This document shows positions 46,227-57,000 of a stretch of DNA of 64,000 nucleotides, piece after piece. A model generated the notes under the pieces. That model saw only the letters and a program-made list of their open reading frames with translations, was not told where the DNA came from and did not search any database. Each line of letters begins with the position of its first letter. Position 1 is the stretch's first letter. The stretch is from Aldehydirespirator sp965116195 (lineage in GTDB: Bacteria; Actinomycetota; Acidimicrobiia; Acidimicrobiales; Aldehydirespiratoraceae): positions 1-64,000 of the forward strand of contig OZ220491.1 of NCBI GenBank assembly GCA_965116195.1. The letters are read 5' to 3'. A program made the position numbers and the translations under genes.

Positions 46227-46805
46227 GTGTCATACGACATACGTATTATCGGCGATCCGGTGCTGCGTCGGCGTGCCGCGGAGATTGACGACATTGACAG
46301 CACGCTGGTACGTATCGCCGATCGGATGGTCGAGACGATGTACAAAGCGGAGGGTGTGGGCTTGGCGGCCCCCCAGGTGGGTGTCCAGAAGCGACTGTTC
46401 GTGTGGGATATTGGTGACGGGCCCCGCAGGATGGTCAACCCCCGCATTGTCGAGTCTGACGGCGAATGGGTCTATGACGAAGGATGCCTGTCTGTGCCGG
46501 GTCTGTCATGGAAGATTGTCAGGCCCAAACGGGTTCATGTGGTCGGCCATGACCTTGACGGCAACGAGGTCGCAGTTGAGGCCGACGAGATCGAGGCCCG
46601 TCTGTTTCAGCATGAACTTGATCACCTTGACGGAACGCTGCTGATAGAACGCCTTGACCCGGACGACCGCCGTGCCGCTCTGCGCAAGTTGCGAGAGCTG
46701 GGCATCGGCGCTGCTGCTCCATCTGTGACAAGTCGATCTGCGGTAGGTCAATCTGCGACAAGTCGGCGGCGAGACTCGTCCAACGGCGGCCTGCGCCTTC
46801 CTTGA
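46227..46805 (+). CDS. def: Peptide deformylase
   Basis: 192 residues from GTG 46227 (GTG 46224 is also possible). It begins SYDIRIIGDPVLRRRAAEID. The three deformylase motifs are GVGLAAPQVG, EGCLSVPG and QHELDHLDG, giving the metal-binding Cys-His-His and the catalytic Glu. It removes the formyl group from new proteins. The C-terminal ~25 residues (SVTSRSAVGQSATSRRRDSS) come from a short tandem repeat of GACAAGTCG(A/G)(T/C)... and are likely recent. fmt follows after 22 bases. Confidence 0.97.
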   Translation: MSYDIRIIGDPVLRRRAAEIDDIDSTLVRIADRMVETMYKAEGVGLAAPQVGVQKRLFVWDIGDGPRRMVNPRIVESDGEWVYDEGCLSVPGLSWKIVRPKRVHVVGHDLDGNEVAVEADEIEARLFQHELDHLDGTLLIERLDPDDRRAALRKLRELGIGAAAPSVTSRSAVGQSATSRRRDSSNGGLRLP

Positions 46806-46827
46806 AACCGCTGCGGGCGGTTCGCTG

Positions 46828-47790
46828 GTGACTGCGGATCCGGTACGGATCGTCTACTTTGGCACGCCCCAAGTGGCTGTGGCACCCTTGCGGGCGTTGG
46901 TCATTGCAGGCCATCAGGTCGAACTGGTGGTCACCCGCCCACCGCGTCGGCGAGGCCGTGGCGGTCGTTCAACACCGTCGCCGGTGGGTTCGGTTGCGAG
47001 TGAGTTGGGGCTGAAGGTGACCTGGAACGCCGACGACGCCACAGCAGTCTCAGCCGATCTGGGCGTGGTGGTTGCCTTCGGAGAACTCATCAGCGATGAG
47101 GTGCTGCGTCAGCGACGCACGGTCAACCTGCACTTCTCGTTGCTGCCTCGTTGGCGTGGCGCGGCACCGGTGGAACGTGCCATCCTCGCGGGTGACACCG
47201 AGACCGGTGTGTGTCTGATGGAGGTGGTCAGCGAACTTGATGCCGGTGGTGTCTATCGCAGGGCTCACACTCCCATCAATTCTGGTGACACGGCCGATGA
47301 CTTGCGTGCGCGCCTGTGCGCCATGGGAGTCGACTTGTTGCTGGATGCTCTGGCGAACGGCTTCGATACTCCGGAGCCTCAGACCGGCACTGTCACCTGG
47401 GCCGAGAAGATCAGCCCGCCAGAGTTGCGTATTGACTGGGCTGCTCCCGCAGAGCAGATATTGCGCCTGGTACGGGTGGGAGGTGCCTGGACGACTCTTC
47501 GGGGGCGGCGGCTCAAGGTGCTGTCAGCAGCCCCAGCACCAGCGTGGGCTCATCCGACCACGGGATCAAATACTGACCTTCACCGAGACGCTGCTGTCAG
47601 TCATGATGTTGCTGCGGCAGGCACGCTGACGGTGGCCCGCGGCAACAAGGGTAGTGACGCTGTGTTGGTGGCTACCGGTGATGCCGGTGTGGAGTTGTTG
47701 ACCGTGCAAGCTGAGGGTCGTCAGCCCACCGCTGCGGCGCAGTGGAGCCTGGGGGCACGTCTCACCGCCACGGACAGGCTGGGAATGTGA
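46828..47790 (+). CDS. fmt: Methionyl-tRNA formyltransferase
   Basis: 320 residues from GTG 46828. Motifs: RIVYFGTPQVAVAPLRALVI, VVVAFGELISDEVL, the active-site NLHFSLLPRWRGAAPVERAI, AGDTETGVCLMEVVSELDAG and YRRAHTPINSGDTADDLRAR, with the C-terminal OB fold around ILRLVRVGGAWTTLRGRRLK. It adds the formyl group to initiator Met-tRNA. Forms an operon with def. Its 3' end (GGCTGGGAATGTGA) is copied 64 bases downstream. Confidence 0.97.
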   Translation: MTADPVRIVYFGTPQVAVAPLRALVIAGHQVELVVTRPPRRRGRGGRSTPSPVGSVASELGLKVTWNADDATAVSADLGVVVAFGELISDEVLRQRRTVNLHFSLLPRWRGAAPVERAILAGDTETGVCLMEVVSELDAGGVYRRAHTPINSGDTADDLRARLCAMGVDLLLDALANGFDTPEPQTGTVTWAEKISPPELRIDWAAPAEQILRLVRVGGAWTTLRGRRLKVLSAAPAPAWAHPTTGSNTDLHRDAAVSHDVAAAGTLTVARGNKGSDAVLVATGDAGVELLTVQAEGRQPTAAAQWSLGARLTATDRLGM

Positions 47791-47852
47791 GGACTTGCCG
47801 CAGCGAATGTGGAACGACTGCGCTCACCGCCGCAGGCAGGCTGGGAATGTGA
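47777..47852 (+). repeat. Copy of the fmt 3' end
   Basis: CTCACCGCCACGGACAGGCTGGGAATGTGA ends fmt, and CTCACCGCCGCAGGCAGGCTGGGAATGTGA follows about 64 bp later. The interval up to 47955 has no other feature. Confidence 0.92.
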
Positions 47853-47955
47853 TTTCGCCGGAGGCATCGGAGCAGGTTTGTCGGTCCGTGAGTTTGGTGT
47901 TGCGAGCGTGTCCCACGACCACCACGGTCACCACGATCACCGAGTGGGTTGAGGT

Positions 47956-49155
47956 GTGAGTTCGCGTTACGGCTCCAGAGCCGGGTCGTCAGCGCCGAGC
48001 ACGCAGATGTCTGCGGGTGCCGATGACGCGGTCACGGTCGCGGTCACGGCACGGCACCTGGCGTTGGAGGTGTTGGTGCGGGTGGATGTCGAGGGTGCCT
48101 ACGCCGATATTGCGTTGCCGGCGGCCTTGTCGTCATCAGGCTTGGATCGGCGGGACCGAGCACTGGCCACCGAGTTGGTGTACGGCGTGACCCGGCGTCG
48201 GCGGGCCCTTGACTGGGTGCTCGACGAGTACCTGGTGCAACCTCCCCCGGCGCGGGTTCGTGCCTTGTTGCGCATGGGTACTTATCAACTGCTGGAGACC
48301 CGGATCCCGCCGCACGCCGCCGTCTCCACAACGGTCTCAGTGGCACCACGCAAGTTCCAGGGAATGGTCAACGCCGTGTTGCGCCGTGTGGTCCGTGCCG
48401 GAGCACCGCAATGGCCCGACGAACCCACCCGGCTCAGCTACCCGGACTGGATCCACGAAGTGCTCACATCCGATCTGGGGGTTGACACTGCGGTGAGGGT
48501 ACTGGAGGCGATGAACAGGCCAGCCACCTCCCATCGACGTGGCGATGGTTACGTGCAGGACATCAGCTCGCAGCAGGTGGTGGAGGCCATGGAGGTGGCC
48601 CCTGGTGACCTCGTGGCCGACCTGTGCGCAGCCCCGGGCGGCAAGGCCACGGCGTTGGCGCGCCGTGGCGCACAGGTTGTGGCGCTGGACATTCGCCCAG
48701 GGCGAGCACGGGTCACCCAGCAGAACAGCCGACGCCTCGGCGCGTCATCCGTGGCTGTGCTCGTGGGTGATGGCCGTGAACCTCCGTTGCGAGCAGGCTG
48801 CTTTGATGTGGTGCTGGTTGATGCCCCGTGCAGTGGCTTGGGAGTGTTGCGTCGTCGTCCGGATGCTCGCTGGCGTATCGCCCGAACGGATGTGCCTCGG
48901 CTCGCTGAGTTGCAACTGCATCTGCTGTGCTCAGCAGTGGACTTGCTGCGTCCGGGCGGGCGACTCGTCTACAGCGTTTGCACGCTCACATCTGCCGAGA
49001 CGTTGCAGGTCGCGGCCCGCATGACCGCCGATGACCGCTTGGAGGTGTTGCCGATGTGTCCCGCACTCTGGCTGAACCACGGCACCGGCGGGATGCTGTT
49101 GCCAGATGAGAGTTCTGACGGTATGGCCATGTTCTGCTGGTACCGCAGCCGGTAG
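47956..49155 (+). CDS. rsmB: 16S rRNA (cytosine-5)-methyltransferase RsmB
   Basis: 399 residues from GTG 47956. The N-terminal NusB-like domain runs to about residue 170 (ALEVLVRVDVEGAYADIALP, TELVYGVTRRRRALDWVLDE, APRKFQGMVNAVLRRV). The methyltransferase domain follows: YVQDISSQQVVEAMEVAPGD, LCAAPGGKATALARRG, VLVDAPCSGLGVLRRRPDAR with the PC motif, and RLVYSVCTLTSAET with the second catalytic cysteine in TC order (SVCTL). It methylates C967 (E. coli numbering) of 16S rRNA. The first ~25 residues are low complexity. Confidence 0.95.
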   Translation: MSSRYGSRAGSSAPSTQMSAGADDAVTVAVTARHLALEVLVRVDVEGAYADIALPAALSSSGLDRRDRALATELVYGVTRRRRALDWVLDEYLVQPPPARVRALLRMGTYQLLETRIPPHAAVSTTVSVAPRKFQGMVNAVLRRVVRAGAPQWPDEPTRLSYPDWIHEVLTSDLGVDTAVRVLEAMNRPATSHRRGDGYVQDISSQQVVEAMEVAPGDLVADLCAAPGGKATALARRGAQVVALDIRPGRARVTQQNSRRLGASSVAVLVGDGREPPLRAGCFDVVLVDAPCSGLGVLRRRPDARWRIARTDVPRLAELQLHLLCSAVDLLRPGGRLVYSVCTLTSAETLQVAARMTADDRLEVLPMCPALWLNHGTGGMLLPDESSDGMAMFCWYRSR

Positions 49156-49161
49156 GTTCGA

Positions 49162-49719
49162 GTGATGGCCAATGGTGACAATGCGCACAGTACGCACGGT
49201 AAGCACGGTGGTGGAGCAGGCCGTGGCGAGCAGCCGAGCGCTGGGGACTTGCAGGCCAAGGTGCTGACTGTGTCTGATGGTGTGGTTGCGGGCACTCGTG
49301 AGGACCGTAGTGGCGAGGCGTTGCAGGTCTTTCTGGGCGAAGCGGGCTGGCAGGTGGTGGAGCGCTCCACCGTGGCTGACGGGGTTCAGTCCGTGGCAGG
49401 TGAACTGAGGCGACTGGCGGCTGGGTTTCACGGGCTGATCGTCACGACCGGGGGAACGGGCTTCGGGCCACGTGACGCCACCCCCGAGGGAACCAAGGCG
49501 GTGCTGCAGCGTGAGGCCCCGGGGTTGGCCGAGGCGATGCGACTTGTCAACCCGCTGGGTCGGCTGTCACGGTCAACGGCCGGCACGATCGGCACTGCGC
49601 TGGTACTCAACACTCCCGGTTCGGCGAAGGGATGTGTGGAGACGCTCGGAGCAGTGATTGATGTGCTGGGTCACGCCGTGCGTCTCCTGGAGGACAACTA
49701 CGATCCTCACCCCCACTGA
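49162..49719 (+). CDS. MogA/MoaB-type molybdenum cofactor protein
   Basis: 185 residues from GTG 49162 or ATG 49165. After a ~28-residue polar, His/Gly-rich leader the MoCF domain starts: KVLTVSDGVVAGTREDRSGE, VVERSTVADGVQSVAGELR, LIVTTGGTGFGPRDATPEGT with the molybdopterin-binding TTGGTG motif, EAPGLAEAMRL and LVLNTPGSAKGCVETLGAVI. Proteins of this type adenylylate molybdopterin (MogA) or belong to the MoaB group; which one is not settled. Follows rsmB by six bases. Confidence 0.92.
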   Translation: MMANGDNAHSTHGKHGGGAGRGEQPSAGDLQAKVLTVSDGVVAGTREDRSGEALQVFLGEAGWQVVERSTVADGVQSVAGELRRLAAGFHGLIVTTGGTGFGPRDATPEGTKAVLQREAPGLAEAMRLVNPLGRLSRSTAGTIGTALVLNTPGSAKGCVETLGAVIDVLGHAVRLLEDNYDPHPH

Positions 49720-49825
49720 CTTGCACCCCTAGGTCGCTCAGAACCGTGAAGATTCGCGGGTCAGCGACAGTCACGGGCAACGCTGACGGTAACCTCAGCG
49801 TGATTGTCCACCCCTGCGAGGCTCC

Positions 49826-50701
49826 ATGCTGAAACTCGTTCTTCCCAAAGGATCGCTCGAGAGAGCCACCTTCGAGTTGTTCGAGGCGGCTGATCTGCCG
49901 GTGAGCAGGTCTTCCAGTGTGGCGTACAAGGCATCTGTGGCCGATCCGCGTATCAGCGAGGTGCGGATACTGCGGCCCCAGGAGATCCCGGTTTATGTGG
50001 CTGACGGGCTTTTTGATCTTGGTATTACCGGTAGGGACTGGGTGTCCGAGACCGGAAGCGAGGTCGTCTCTCTGGGTGAGTTGCGTTATTCCAAGGCGAC
50101 TACATTGCCGATACGGGTCGTGCTGGCCGTGGCGGATGACTCGCCATATGAGGGCATCGGTGACCTGCCTCAAGGAGTGCGTGTGTCAACTGAATACCCC
50201 GAACTCACCCGCCGCTTCTTTGCCGAGGCGGGCATCAAGGCGCAGATCGCGCTCAGCTACGGGGCTACCGAGGCCAAAGTGCCCGACATCGTGGATGCGG
50301 TTGTTGAGATCACCGAGACGGGTCGTGCGTTGCAGGCTGCGGGCCTGCGGATTATCCACACTTTGCTGGTTTCTTACACCGAGTTGATAGCCAACCCGTC
50401 CTCGGCTGCCGAGCCGGAGAAACGCCACGCCATGGGCCAGATATTCACTCTGCTCCAGGGCGTGCTGGACGCTCGCGGCAAGGTATTGGTCAAGCTGAAC
50501 GTCGGCAGACAAGCACTGGACGAGGTAATCGCGATCCTCCCGGCCATGAAAGCACCCACAGTCAATGAACTGTTTCAAGGAGCCGGTTATGCCGTGGAAA
50601 CGGTCGTATCCCGCCGCGATATCAACATATTGATCCCAGCACTACGCGACCTGGGTGCCACTGACATAGTGGAGATACCCATCTCCAAGATTGTCCCCTG
50701 A
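49826..50701 (+). CDS. hisG: ATP phosphoribosyltransferase, long form
   Basis: 291 residues from ATG 49826. HisG features: LKLVLPKGSLERATFELFEA, LRPQEIPVYVADGLFDLGIT, GRDWVSETGSEV, RVSTEYPELTRRFFAEAGIK, VPDIVDAVVEITETGRALQA and the PRPP-site region; the last ~80 residues (VLVKLNVGRQALDEVIAILP ... VVSRRDINILIPALRDLGA) are the histidine-sensing domain of the long form. It catalyses the first step of histidine synthesis and needs no HisZ. No other his genes are in the window. Confidence 0.96.
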   Translation: MLKLVLPKGSLERATFELFEAADLPVSRSSSVAYKASVADPRISEVRILRPQEIPVYVADGLFDLGITGRDWVSETGSEVVSLGELRYSKATTLPIRVVLAVADDSPYEGIGDLPQGVRVSTEYPELTRRFFAEAGIKAQIALSYGATEAKVPDIVDAVVEITETGRALQAAGLRIIHTLLVSYTELIANPSSAAEPEKRHAMGQIFTLLQGVLDARGKVLVKLNVGRQALDEVIAILPAMKAPTVNELFQGAGYAVETVVSRRDINILIPALRDLGATDIVEIPISKIVP

Positions 50702-50942
50702 CCGCCACATCCGAGCGCCTGCAGATCTACCGAACCCGCAAAGCACGAAGCGCTGAAGTCTGGCTACGCCCGAGCGCCTGCGCCTGCGCAGCCTACCACT
50801 GGGTCCCTGCTTCGACCTTCAGACCACGTGAACGTGGTGTCCTGCTGTCTTGAGCATTAGGCTCCTGACGTGGCGATGACGGGCACTCGCTCGTTCCGGC
50901 CGTGTCCAACAGTTCCGCCGCACCCGGCATTAGGCTCCCAGC
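50702..50942 (+). repeat. Repeats before the helicase gene, including a 73-bp start copy
   Basis: CATTAGGCTCC(T/C)(G/A)(A/G)CGTGGCGATGA, then CGGGCAC, starts at 50855 and again at 50928 (73 bp apart). The second copy is the helicase start (GTG 50943); the first makes an equivalent GTG at 50870, in another frame. CCGAGCGCCTGC also occurs twice (50712, 50771). Confidence 0.9.
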
Positions 50943-53900
50943 GTGGCGATGACGGGCACGCCGAGTTCGTACAAGGTTGGCCAAGTCGTTGCGTTGCGCT
51001 CCGATCCGAGCGCCCGAGTCGCGATCACCGATGTCATTGGCGGTGTCGAGACGAGCTACCGGGTGTTTCAAGACGGACGCGAAGTCACCTACTACGAGAG
51101 CCAACTTCAGCCGAGCGAGGAGGAAGCGCAAACAGCCCGGCTCAGCGCTGATGAACTCCGTGCCTTTCTGACAAGTCTGCATCTTCTGTCGCCTTCCAAT
51201 GAGTACCTGTACTCGTTGCGATCCGGTCGCGTCAATTTCGTGCCATATCAATATCGTCCGGTCATGAAGATTATCCGCTCCGACCGACCACGCCTTCTGA
51301 TCGCTGATGAGGTAGGGGTGGGCAAGACGATTGAGGCGGGACTGATTCTCAAGGAACTTCGCGCACGGATGGACATCAACTCGGTGCTGGTGATCTGCCC
51401 GAAGCCGTTGGTGGCTGAGCACAAGTGGTTTCGGGAGATGAAACGCTTTGACGAACATTTTGAACAACTAGACGGCAAAACGTTGCGCCATTGCATTCGG
51501 GAAACGAAATTGGAAGGTGCCTGGCCTGACCGTTACAACCGGTCCATAATTCCGTTCTCGTTGTTCAACAAGGACTTGGTGTTCGGCAAGGACGGAAAGA
51601 GATCACGCGCCGGAGACGGACTGTTCAGCCTTGATCCACCACCCAACTTCGATCTGGTGATTGTTGACGAAGCGCATCACATTCGCAATTCCGATACAAT
51701 TCGTCATCAAGCTGTTCGGTACTTTTGCGACAACGCCGAAGCTGCCATCTTTTTGACTGCCACACCTGTACAACTCGGTAGCGAGAACCTGTTTACCCTG
51801 CTCAATGTATTGCGGCCCGATCTGGTCACTGACAAGGCGACTTTTGAACTGATGGCCAAGCCCAACAGTTTCATATACCGAGCAGAGAGTCTTTGTCGTC
51901 AGAAGAGCCCACGGTGGCCGATTGGAGTAAGTAAGTGTCTAAAGGACGCAGCTGCCACTGAGTGGGGCCGTATTTTTCTCAGAGAATTGCCCGAATTTCA
52001 TGAGATCAACAAGAGCCTACAAGCCTCGAAAATCGACGAAGAAGGCCGCCTTCGGATTATTCGTTCATTGGAACAGTTGAATTCCTTCAGTTCAATGATC
52101 AACCGGACTCGCCGTCGTGACATCGGAGAGTTCACGATGCGTACGCCCAAGACGGTAACTGTCGAGTTCACTCCGGCTCAGTTAGAAGTATATGAAGAGC
52201 TATTGGAGGTTATCACCAAGATTCTGACCTATGTCCATGGTGATTTGAATGTCAAGTTTGTGACATCCATGATTAGCCGTCAAGCCTCAAGCAGCATACA
52301 TGGCTTGGCTCCTCTGTTGAGAGACACTTTGAATGGAAAGGTTGAGGCTATTCTGCAGAACGAGGAGGCCGACGCTGATGACACATCGTCTGTTCGTGGT
52401 GGTCTCGCTGCTTTGGAGGAAATCCGTGCCGATATCGGAGCGATCATCACAAAAGCTGAGGCGCTGGGCCCGGACGACCCCAAGGTTGAAGCGTTTCTCA
52501 AAGTCCTGCAGGAAAAGAGCCAGATGGCCAAGGACAAGGCGCTGGTGTTTACGACCTTCAGACATACGCTTGCCTACCTTGAGATGCATGTGAGGCGAGC
52601 AGGTTTGCGCTGTGGGGTGGTGCATGGTGACGTTGCCGAGGAGGAGCGCAATGACCTGCGACATCGGTTCGCCCTAGACAAAGATGATCCTGAAGCGCTT
52701 GAGGTGTTGCTGTCTTCTGAAGTAGCAAGTGAAGGTCTTGACTTTCAGTTCTGCGACTTGCTGGTCAACTACGATCTGCCGTGGAATCCGATGCGCATCG
52801 AACAGCGCATAGGACGTCTTGATCGTTACGGTCAAAAAAGCGATAGTGTCGTCATCGTCAATATGGTCACGCCCGGCACGATTGATGCAGACATCTACGA
52901 CCGGTGTTTGGAGAGGATTGGCATATTTCGTAGTGCCATCGGCGGCAGTGAAGAGATACTAGGCGAGATAACGAAGGGAATCCAGAATATTGTTGATGAC
53001 TTCGATCTGACACCGAGACAGCGAGATGAACAACTCAGCCAACTGGCGGATAACAAGATCCGCCAGATCCAGGAAGAGGGTGACCTGGAAAACAAGCAAC
53101 TCGAACTGTTTGGACTCGTAGTGCCTGACCAATCTTGGCGCAAGGAACTGGAGGAATCTGAGAGTTTTTGGCTCTCTGCTGCTGCAGTTCAACGGTGCGT
53201 TGCCACCTACCTGTCGGAGGTGGCCGAAACTGACGGGGGACTCCTCCAGGGCGACAGGCCTCTCAAGAGCCTGCGGCTAAGTCAGGAGGCGAAAAGAAAG
53301 CTACTTGATGACTTGCGTAGCCAGTCACAGTCCAGGTCGCCTGATCACGTCACACTCCAGTGGGAGAAGTGGCTCAAAGGTAGCGAACAGCGCCTGTCTA
53401 TCACATTTGACCAGGAAACGGCTGCTGCCGAACCGGAAGTTGTCTACTTGGACGTACTCCATCCCTTGGTGCGGCAATCGGCAACTTACTTGCAGCGTTC
53501 CGAGGCAGTGCAGGTAAGTCTTGCCGCCTCAAGCGGGATTGTACCCTTAGGCGCGTATCCGTTCGCCTTATACCATTGGCGAACACTGGGCCTGAGACCG
53601 AACGACAAACTGGTCGCTGTCGCTTCCGCAGAGACCCTTGACGATGTTCTGTTGTCGTTACTGGAGACCGCATCAGAATATCCGGAGGGTTACCTGCTCA
53701 ACCCAGAAGCGATGGAGCATTTGGAGAAGCGTCACCATCGTCAATGGAGAGAGGCTCGAGAAAGACACATCACCGAGCAAAAGAAACTGATGCAGAATCG
53801 ACTGGAACGTCTAAAGATGAGTTATGAGACACGAGACCGATACCTTCAAGCTATGCTGGACGATACTACGACCGACTTTCGCCGCCAAATGATGGAGGGT

Positions 53901-54017
53901 CAACGCGCCAGCGCCAAGAGAGACTATGAGCAGCGCCACGCCGACCACGAGGCTCTAGCCAAGCGTGCAGACATCCACTCTAGCCTGGTAGTAAGTGGAA
54001 CTCTCCATATTCGGTAA
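50943..54017 (+). CDS. SNF2-type DEAH helicase of a putative defence pair
   Basis: 1,024 residues from GTG 50943 or ATG 50949. An N-terminal beta-rich segment (VGQVVALRSDPSARVAITDV) precedes a superfamily 2 SNF2-like motor: FVPYQYRPVMKIIRSDRPRL, motif I LLIADEVGVGKTIEAGLILK, motif II LVIVDEAHHIRNS, motif III FLTATPVQLGSENLF, motif IV ALVFTTFRHTL, motif V VLLSSEVASEGLDFQFCDLL and motif VI RIEQRIGRLDRYGQ. The C-terminus (about 930-1010) is a charged coiled coil. It resembles the HepA/RapA and DISARM DrmD-type group; I cannot assign it to a named system. A 12-base gap to the next gene suggests an operon. Codon use is more AT-rich than upstream. Confidence 0.85.
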   Translation: MAMTGTPSSYKVGQVVALRSDPSARVAITDVIGGVETSYRVFQDGREVTYYESQLQPSEEEAQTARLSADELRAFLTSLHLLSPSNEYLYSLRSGRVNFVPYQYRPVMKIIRSDRPRLLIADEVGVGKTIEAGLILKELRARMDINSVLVICPKPLVAEHKWFREMKRFDEHFEQLDGKTLRHCIRETKLEGAWPDRYNRSIIPFSLFNKDLVFGKDGKRSRAGDGLFSLDPPPNFDLVIVDEAHHIRNSDTIRHQAVRYFCDNAEAAIFLTATPVQLGSENLFTLLNVLRPDLVTDKATFELMAKPNSFIYRAESLCRQKSPRWPIGVSKCLKDAAATEWGRIFLRELPEFHEINKSLQASKIDEEGRLRIIRSLEQLNSFSSMINRTRRRDIGEFTMRTPKTVTVEFTPAQLEVYEELLEVITKILTYVHGDLNVKFVTSMISRQASSSIHGLAPLLRDTLNGKVEAILQNEEADADDTSSVRGGLAALEEIRADIGAIITKAEALGPDDPKVEAFLKVLQEKSQMAKDKALVFTTFRHTLAYLEMHVRRAGLRCGVVHGDVAEEERNDLRHRFALDKDDPEALEVLLSSEVASEGLDFQFCDLLVNYDLPWNPMRIEQRIGRLDRYGQKSDSVVIVNMVTPGTIDADIYDRCLERIGIFRSAIGGSEEILGEITKGIQNIVDDFDLTPRQRDEQLSQLADNKIRQIQEEGDLENKQLELFGLVVPDQSWRKELEESESFWLSAAAVQRCVATYLSEVAETDGGLLQGDRPLKSLRLSQEAKRKLLDDLRSQSQSRSPDHVTLQWEKWLKGSEQRLSITFDQETAAAEPEVVYLDVLHPLVRQSATYLQRSEAVQVSLAASSGIVPLGAYPFALYHWRTLGLRPNDKLVAVASAETLDDVLLSLLETASEYPEGYLLNPEAMEHLEKRHHRQWREARERHITEQKKLMQNRLERLKMSYETRDRYLQAMLDDTTTDFRRQMMEGQRASAKRDYEQRHADHEALAKRADIHSSLVVSGTLHIR

Positions 54018-54029
54018 GGGGGATAGATC

Positions 54030-57000
54030 ATGACCGTTCATGACACAGATGATATACTGGACGATCAAGAGTGGTTCGAACGCCTTAGAAGTCGACGGCT
54101 CGACTTCGTGCGCAGTGCAGCGGAAAATAATGTCAATCTAGATGTGTTTTCCAAGGGATATCCCGACACTGCGCACCTCGTATACGAACTACTACAGAAT
54201 GCTGAGGATGCTGGGGCATCTTATGCGTGCTTTCGTGTGAATAGGCAAGGAATGAAATTCGAGCACGACGGTCGCCCTTTCACTAGACAAGATGTTGATT
54301 CCATTACAACCTATGGCGATAGCACGAAGGACGTAAGCGACGAAACGATCGGTCAGTTTGGCCTTGGGTTCAAGGCAGTTTATGTCTACACTGACACACC
54401 GCTCATTTGGTCTCGAACATTTAACTTCAACATCTCGGATAAGTTTGTCCCAGATATGATCTCAGCAGACCCTACACTGGGTGATCGAACGATTTTCTGG
54501 CTCCCGTTTGATTCGCCGAAAACGCCACCAAATCGAGCCTATAATGAAATCAAAGACCGTCTGAAGACACTTTCTACGATCACTTTGCTATACCTATCCC
54601 ATATCCGGGAACTTCGATGGTCAGCAACCGACGCCGACGACGACACAAGTTTCTCCGAGTGCCGACTTCGTAGAATTGTTCACCCTGAGGCACACAGAGC
54701 ACACAGAGAAGTGCGTAGAATCACTAATAGTAACTTGACAGAGACCTCAAATTTCTTGTGCTTTACGGAAACAGCAGTTATGCATCAACCAAAGGAGATC
54801 GCTATAGTCTTTGAACTGCAACAGCGTTCGAATAGTCGTAAACAGCAATCCGGGGATGGAAAGCCAGAGTACGCTACAGACTTGGCTAGGCGTTTCAAAA
54901 TTAGTCCCGCCGAGCGTGGGAACGTAGCCGTCTACTTCTCAGCTGTGAAAGAAAAGTCGAGTTTGCGCTTCCACATTCATGCACCGTTTGAGCCAGACGC
55001 CTTCCGATCGAGTCTCAAACATACTCCAGAAAACTCATCCTTGCTGAAGCAAGTAGCCAGCCTCGCGGCACAGTCACTGACGAAGATCCGCGATCTTGAC
55101 CTACTTGACCGCAACTTCTTATCCGCATTGCCTAACAGCCATGACGATCTTCCAGAACTGTACATTCCGATACGAGATGCGATTATCGAAGAAATGAAAA
55201 GAGAGTCTCTGACTCCCAAGAAGTACGGAGGTCACGCGCCAGCGTCAACCCTGCTTCAGGGAGAGGCTAAGTTGAAGGAACTGTTAACCTCTGAAGATCT
55301 GAACCTTCTTAAGGATGACGACAACATATCATACGACTGGGCCATTGATCTGGGGCGAGATGGTGCAGCCAACCAGTTCCTGCGAAATCTCGAGATTGAA
55401 CGATACGGCATGGACGAGTTTGTCGAAACGTTGCGAGCTCGCTGTTCCGATGAGAGCCGTTTCGATCCTGTTAGTCACCGATACGTGACGTGCCCGGAAC
55501 CAGTTATCCTAGATTGGATGGACAGGAAGTCTATCGACTGGCATCGAAAACTATATGCCCTATTTTGTGACCACTATGATAACCAGCTAACTAAGCTAAG
55601 TCGAGTTTATCTAGTGAGGTGTTCAGACGGCGAGTACCGGAAGGGAAGTGATTGTTACTTTGAGTTAGTTGACGATGATGATGATTCCAAATTTCCGTAT
55701 GCTGACGCGAGGATATACACGCCTGACGATACCAGCGATAGGGACATCACTCTACAGGCAGAACACGCACATAAATTTCTCAAGGCCATTGGAGTTGATA
55801 AGGTCAAAGACGAGGATAGAATTCGTATGATTCTGGCTAAATTCTACGAGCGTTCTGTTGAAGTGCCCTGGGATGATCATTGGGCGCACGTTGAGCTCTT
55901 CATGAAATGGTTCAGTGATGAAAACCGAGATCCTGCGATTTTCGATAAGCGTCCGATTTTTGTGAACTCCCAGAACCTGCTGTCAGATGGCAAGAATATC
56001 TACATCAATGAACCATACTACGACACGCAATTGGACATGTATTACTCAGTCGCGAATCATCGCAGTCCACTGTCAGAACGGTATCTCGATTATCTGCAAA
56101 GGTCGGAGAAGGAGCGATGTTCAGTGTTTATAGATTTTGCGAAGGCTTGCGGCGTGATTGACAGGCTCGAAGTTGAGCAGACGCGTTGCATATATAATCC
56201 TCAGTGGTCGTATCTCGTTAGCGCTCCCGGAAAACGGACGGGCTACTCTCGTGATCAAGATTATGTGGTCCGAGGCCTTGATCGAGTCTTAGAGGAACCT
56301 ACAGTTGAAGTAGTTCGCTTAGTCTGGAATATGTTGATGGAGAACGCGAGCAAGCCGCAGGTTCTCGAGGCTAGTTATCGCAATAATGCGTCCAGTGGGG
56401 AACACGTTGCGGCATCACAACTGGTTCATCACCTTAAGGATGCCGCTTGGGTGCCGCAGACAGATGAGACTACTAAGGATGGCATCCGCTTTGTTCGGGC
56501 AGCCGAGGCTCTGAGCGAACGGTTGCCTAGTGGCTTTCCCTACGATCCTGGTTGGGATTGGCTCAATGCTATAGATTTCGGTTGGCAATCTGAAGCGCAA
56601 AGAGCGCAACGAAGTGAGATGCGGGAGAGACTCAGTGGAAGCGGGATGCCCGGAGCGTATGACATGAGCGATGAGGAAGTTGAACGGTATCTGAAATTCA
56701 GGCAGTTCCCGCCCGAGGAGCAAGACCGACTGCTTCGCATTGCCGAGGCCGAAAGCGGCTCGCGTCGGGACAACGGGGAACGTCCAGACTTTGATATGCC
56801 GACAAGCGAGCCTGGCGATCCGGATCTTAGGGCAAGGAGGGTGAGGAATGAAGCGCATGAGTCACCCACTAGATCAAGTGAAATGCGCGAGCGGTCCGTT
56901 GACCTTGAGTACGAGGAATGTAGGAAGCTGGCTCGAGAAGATCTTCGGCGATGGTATACGAATGATGATGACATAATGATATGTCAGTTATGTCAGGATG

